Assembly (NCBI GenBank): GCA_043758125.1
Contig: JAYVOC010000019.1
Coordinates: 1-18,228, forward strand
Reading direction: 5' to 3'
From: JANXSD01 sp043758125
Lineage (GTDB): Bacteria; Bacteroidota; Bacteroidia; AKYH767-A; OLB10
Length of the DNA stretch: 18,228 bases
The notes beneath the pieces were generated by a model that made no database searches, was not told the origin of the DNA, and saw nothing but the letters and a program-made list of their open reading frames with translations. Position numbers and translations under genes: made by a program. Every line of letters begins with the position of its first letter. The stretch's first letter is position 1. Below, piece by piece: positions 16,424-18,228 of the stretch.

Positions 16424-17434
16424 TTAGGAAGAGAGTACTTCCAATAATTTACTTACTTGTTCTTGTGTTCCAAGTACAAATAATTTAGCATCTGGTTGCA
16501 TTACAGTATCTGGATCCGGGTTGATAGTATATTCTCCATCACCAGTTTTAAATCCAATAATATTGGCACCAGTTTTATTGCGTATTTCCAAATCACGAAT
16601 CGTTTTTCCTTTTAAACGATCGCTTAAGTTGTTGTATAAAATTTCCTCTAATCGTATATTTATTCTGCCGGTGATATAATCTAAAAATTCAAGAACATCA
16701 GGACGTGTAACAAGTGAAGCCATGTGTGTACCACCAATCTTATCCGGCATGATTACATTATTTGCTCCTGCACGTTTTAATTTACCCTCCGATGTATCTT
16801 CAGATGCTCTACTAATTATTTTTAATTTAGGATTAAGTTCACGAGCTGTTAAAACTACAAATACATTGGCTGCATCATTTGGCAAAGTAGTGATTAAGGC
16901 ACGTGCATTTTGAATTCCCGCTTCAATTAAAATTTCATCTCTTGTAGCATCTCCATCAATAAATAATGTTCCATCTTCTCTCATCTCTGATAAGATACGC
17001 TCATTGCTTTCAATAGTTACAAACGGCTGATGATGAGATCGCAATTGTTCACAAGCCTGCTTTCCATTTCGGCCATATCCACATACGATCACGTGATTAC
17101 TTAGTTTGTCGATCTGCTTTTTCAATTTTCGTGATTTTAAATAACGTTGTAATTCGCCTTCCATCAAATAACTCGTGACAACCGAAACCGCATAAGCAAA
17201 TATACCTATGCTAACGATAATCAAAATCGATACAAACCATCTTCCTACATCACTTAATTGATGAACAACACCAAGCCCGACAGTAGAAAGGATGATAACT
17301 GTAGTATAGAAGGCTTCATTAAATGTGTAACCCTCAATGAAAATAAACCCAAGAATTCCAAATACAAGTGTAGCAATAATTAATGTTATCGCTATATAAA
17401 GTTTTTTTAGAAATTGGTTGTGTTTACTTTGCAC
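16424..17434 (-). CDS. Two-TM potassium channel with RCK (TrkA-N/TrkA-C) domains
   Basis: This MthK/Kch-type ion channel of 336 aa has two inner-membrane helices (about 11-33 and 66-90) around a pore loop, and a cytoplasmic gating region. The selectivity filter is TVGLG (51-55), followed by VVH where K+ channels usually have an acidic residue. The RCK-N domain starts with HVIVCGYGRNGKQ (nucleotide-binding GYGRNG, 119-124), followed by the acidic IDGDAT at 159-164. RCK-C occupies about 250-336. The start is GTG at 17432-17434: there is no in-frame ATG before residue 91, and an in-frame stop lies about 35 nt upstream. It is 87 bp downstream of the PspC-like gene and 46 bp upstream of the RmlD-like gene. 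The likely role is ligand-gated K+ flux; selectivity should be treated with care given the unusual filter. Confidence 0.87.
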   Translation of the reverse strand: MQSKHNQFLKKLYIAITLIIATLVFGILGFIFIEGYTFNEAFYTTVIILSTVGLGVVHQLSDVGRWFVSILIIVSIGIFAYAVSVVTSYLMEGELQRYLKSRKLKKQIDKLSNHVIVCGYGRNGKQACEQLRSHHQPFVTIESNERILSEMREDGTLFIDGDATRDEILIEAGIQNARALITTLPNDAANVFVVLTARELNPKLKIISRASEDTSEGKLKRAGANNVIMPDKIGGTHMASLVTRPDVLEFLDYITGRINIRLEEILYNNLSDRLKGKTIRDLEIRNKTGANIIGFKTGDGEYTINPDPDTVMQPDAKLFVLGTQEQVSKLLEVLSS

Positions 17435-17521
17435 ACTGCTAAAATATTCAAAGCAATCGAAAAATCAGCCTTCAGTAGAAAAGAATGAGAATAGTTTTAC
17501 AAGTTTAATTAAGAATTGATA

Positions 17522-17755
17522 TTACAGATCCCAAACGCTTCCTCTTCTCTGATCGGAAATCATGGTACGCATCTTCTTCCAAAAGGCCATAACCATATAA
17601 ATGATGATGGGAGAGCCAACAGTTAGAAACGAGGTATAGATGAAAAATAACCGAATATTTGAGGATCGAATTTTAAGTCGATCGCCCCACCATTCACAAA
17701 CACCGAAGGCTTGACGTTCAAACCAAGCTTTAATAATTTCAATTAATTGATTCAT
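17522..17755 (-). CDS. Small PspC-like membrane protein
   Basis: This 77-aa protein resembles a lone PspC domain. FGVCEWWGDRLKIRSSNIRLFFIY corresponds to the G-V-C-x-G-x-A/G-x-x-L-x-I-D-x-x-x-V-R-x-x-F pattern of that family. A hydrophobic membrane segment of about 20 residues follows, then a basic tail (FWKKMRTMISDQRR). The start at ATG 17753-17755 overlaps the stop codon of the upstream DUF2851 gene in an ATGA junction, so translation is likely coupled; a longer frame from 17797 would run through the end of that gene. In enterobacteria PspC senses envelope stress, but short PspC-only proteins in Bacteroidota have no settled role. The glycine usually found at the CxGLG position is replaced by EWW here, so this is a divergent member. 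Confidence 0.72.
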   Translation of the reverse strand: MNQLIEIIKAWFERQAFGVCEWWGDRLKIRSSNIRLFFIYTSFLTVGSPIIIYMVMAFWKKMRTMISDQRRGSVWDL

Positions 17756-18228
17756 GGATGTTGCAATAGATAATTTCCGATGCCGCAATTTACACATTTT
17801 TTAAAATCACAATACATTTTTTTTTGATGAAGTAATGCTTGTGACCCAGCAGCATCTTTAACTTTAAGTCCAATTTGCTCCCATCCACGCAAAATTAAAT
17901 TATTTTCCGATTTACATTTCTCGAGCCAAACCAACGATTTCTGAATCAAGTGATCTTGCTGATGGTATTGACCGTAAAAAAAAGTGAAAGGGGCAATGCT
18001 GTTAATGATTAGACTTTCTATCGAAGAACGTCCCAAGTTCTTTTCTGAAAATTCGCTGGAAGCTTCAAAGCTATAATGCCTACTCCAATAGGGCGATGCT
18101 GTTACATCAAGCATTTCAATAAGTTCTGCAAATCCATTTACATGAATTACTGAATCAAAAAGTTGTTCGTGATGATAAAGTAAGGATGCTAACTGTGCTA
18201 TACGAATTGTAGGAAAATTTCCAGGTCT
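17752..18228 (-). CDS. DUF2851 family protein, C-terminal part (runs off the window)
   Basis: The minus-strand frame is open from the right edge of the window to the stop at 17752, giving the last 158 residues; the start lies outside. The visible part begins RPGNFPTIRIAQLASLL, a hallmark of DUF2851, a Bacteroidota family of about 420 residues with unknown function. It continues with SPYWSRHYSFEASSEF, LGRSSIESLIINSIAPFTFFYGQYH and SQALLHQKKMYCDFKKCVNCGIG. The C-terminal C-x4-C-x2-C cluster (YCDFKKCVNC) looks able to bind a metal or Fe-S cluster (inference). No membrane segment is seen. The stop overlaps the start of the PspC-like gene by one ATGA, so the two are probably expressed as a pair. 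The family call is firm; no function can be given. Confidence 0.85.
   Translation of the reverse strand, partial: RPGNFPTIRIAQLASLLYHHEQLFDSVIHVNGFAELIEMLDVTASPYWSRHYSFEASSEFSEKNLGRSSIESLIINSIAPFTFFYGQYHQQDHLIQKSLVWLEKCKSENNLILRGWEQIGLKVKDAAGSQALLHQKKMYCDFKKCVNCGIGNYLLQHP

Noticed and set aside
1..18228. CRISPR arrays, tRNA or rRNA genes, transposons, phage genes or anti-phage systems
   Set aside because: No regularly spaced repeats, cloverleaf-like segments, transposase or integrase motifs or known defence domains were seen. The genes are core and envelope functions with consistent composition.

Overview
This window comes from an AT-rich member of the Bacteroidota. It carries core parts of the type IX secretion system (PorU, PorV, a PorP/SprF-family protein and the gliding lipoprotein GldJ), a fused SecDF, small proteins typical of the phylum, and TAnnTTTG promoter -7 elements with no Shine-Dalgarno-driven starts. 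A gliding or T9SS-secreting free-living bacterium is the natural reading. I cannot place it below phylum level from this sequence.

Layout. Bases 1-451 are AT-rich and hold no gene I can support. Bases 452-6119 are a minus-strand unit porU-porV-ispF: the T9SS signal peptidase/sortase, its outer-membrane shuttle, and a housekeeping isoprenoid enzyme. A 270-bp divergent region separates it from a plus-strand pair, porP/sprF-like then gldJ (6390-8875), which ends at a strong hairpin. Two further plus-strand genes follow: a 69-aa protein of unknown function and an FtsE-type ABC ATPase (9002-9970). The FtsE gene ends tail-to-tail, overlapping by 4 bp, with a minus-strand pair of overlapping GT4-type glycosyltransferases (9967-12214). 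A second divergent region holds a 12-bp perfect palindrome and a good promoter for secDF (12355-15378). secDF ends at another strong hairpin. The right end is a minus-strand run reading DUF2851 protein (cut by the window edge), PspC-like small membrane protein, two-TM K+-channel with RCK domains, RmlD-like reductase.

How the genes fit together. SecDF drives Sec export to the periplasm. T9SS cargo then crosses the outer membrane, and PorV/PorU collect it and remove its C-terminal signal. PorP/SprF-family proteins and GldJ belong to the motor/adaptor and ring side of the same machine. So much of the window serves protein export and the cell envelope; the glycosyltransferases and the SDR reductase may add envelope sugars (inference).

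I did not find a clearly new system. The items most worth a second look are: two terminators 6.5 kb apart with identical 10-bp stem arms; a 5'-leader hairpin immediately after the predicted porV promoter; a K+ channel with a GLG filter lacking the usual acidic residue; a DUF2851/PspC pair with an ATGA stop-start overlap and a cysteine cluster; and a low-complexity insertion in the SecD periplasmic domain.
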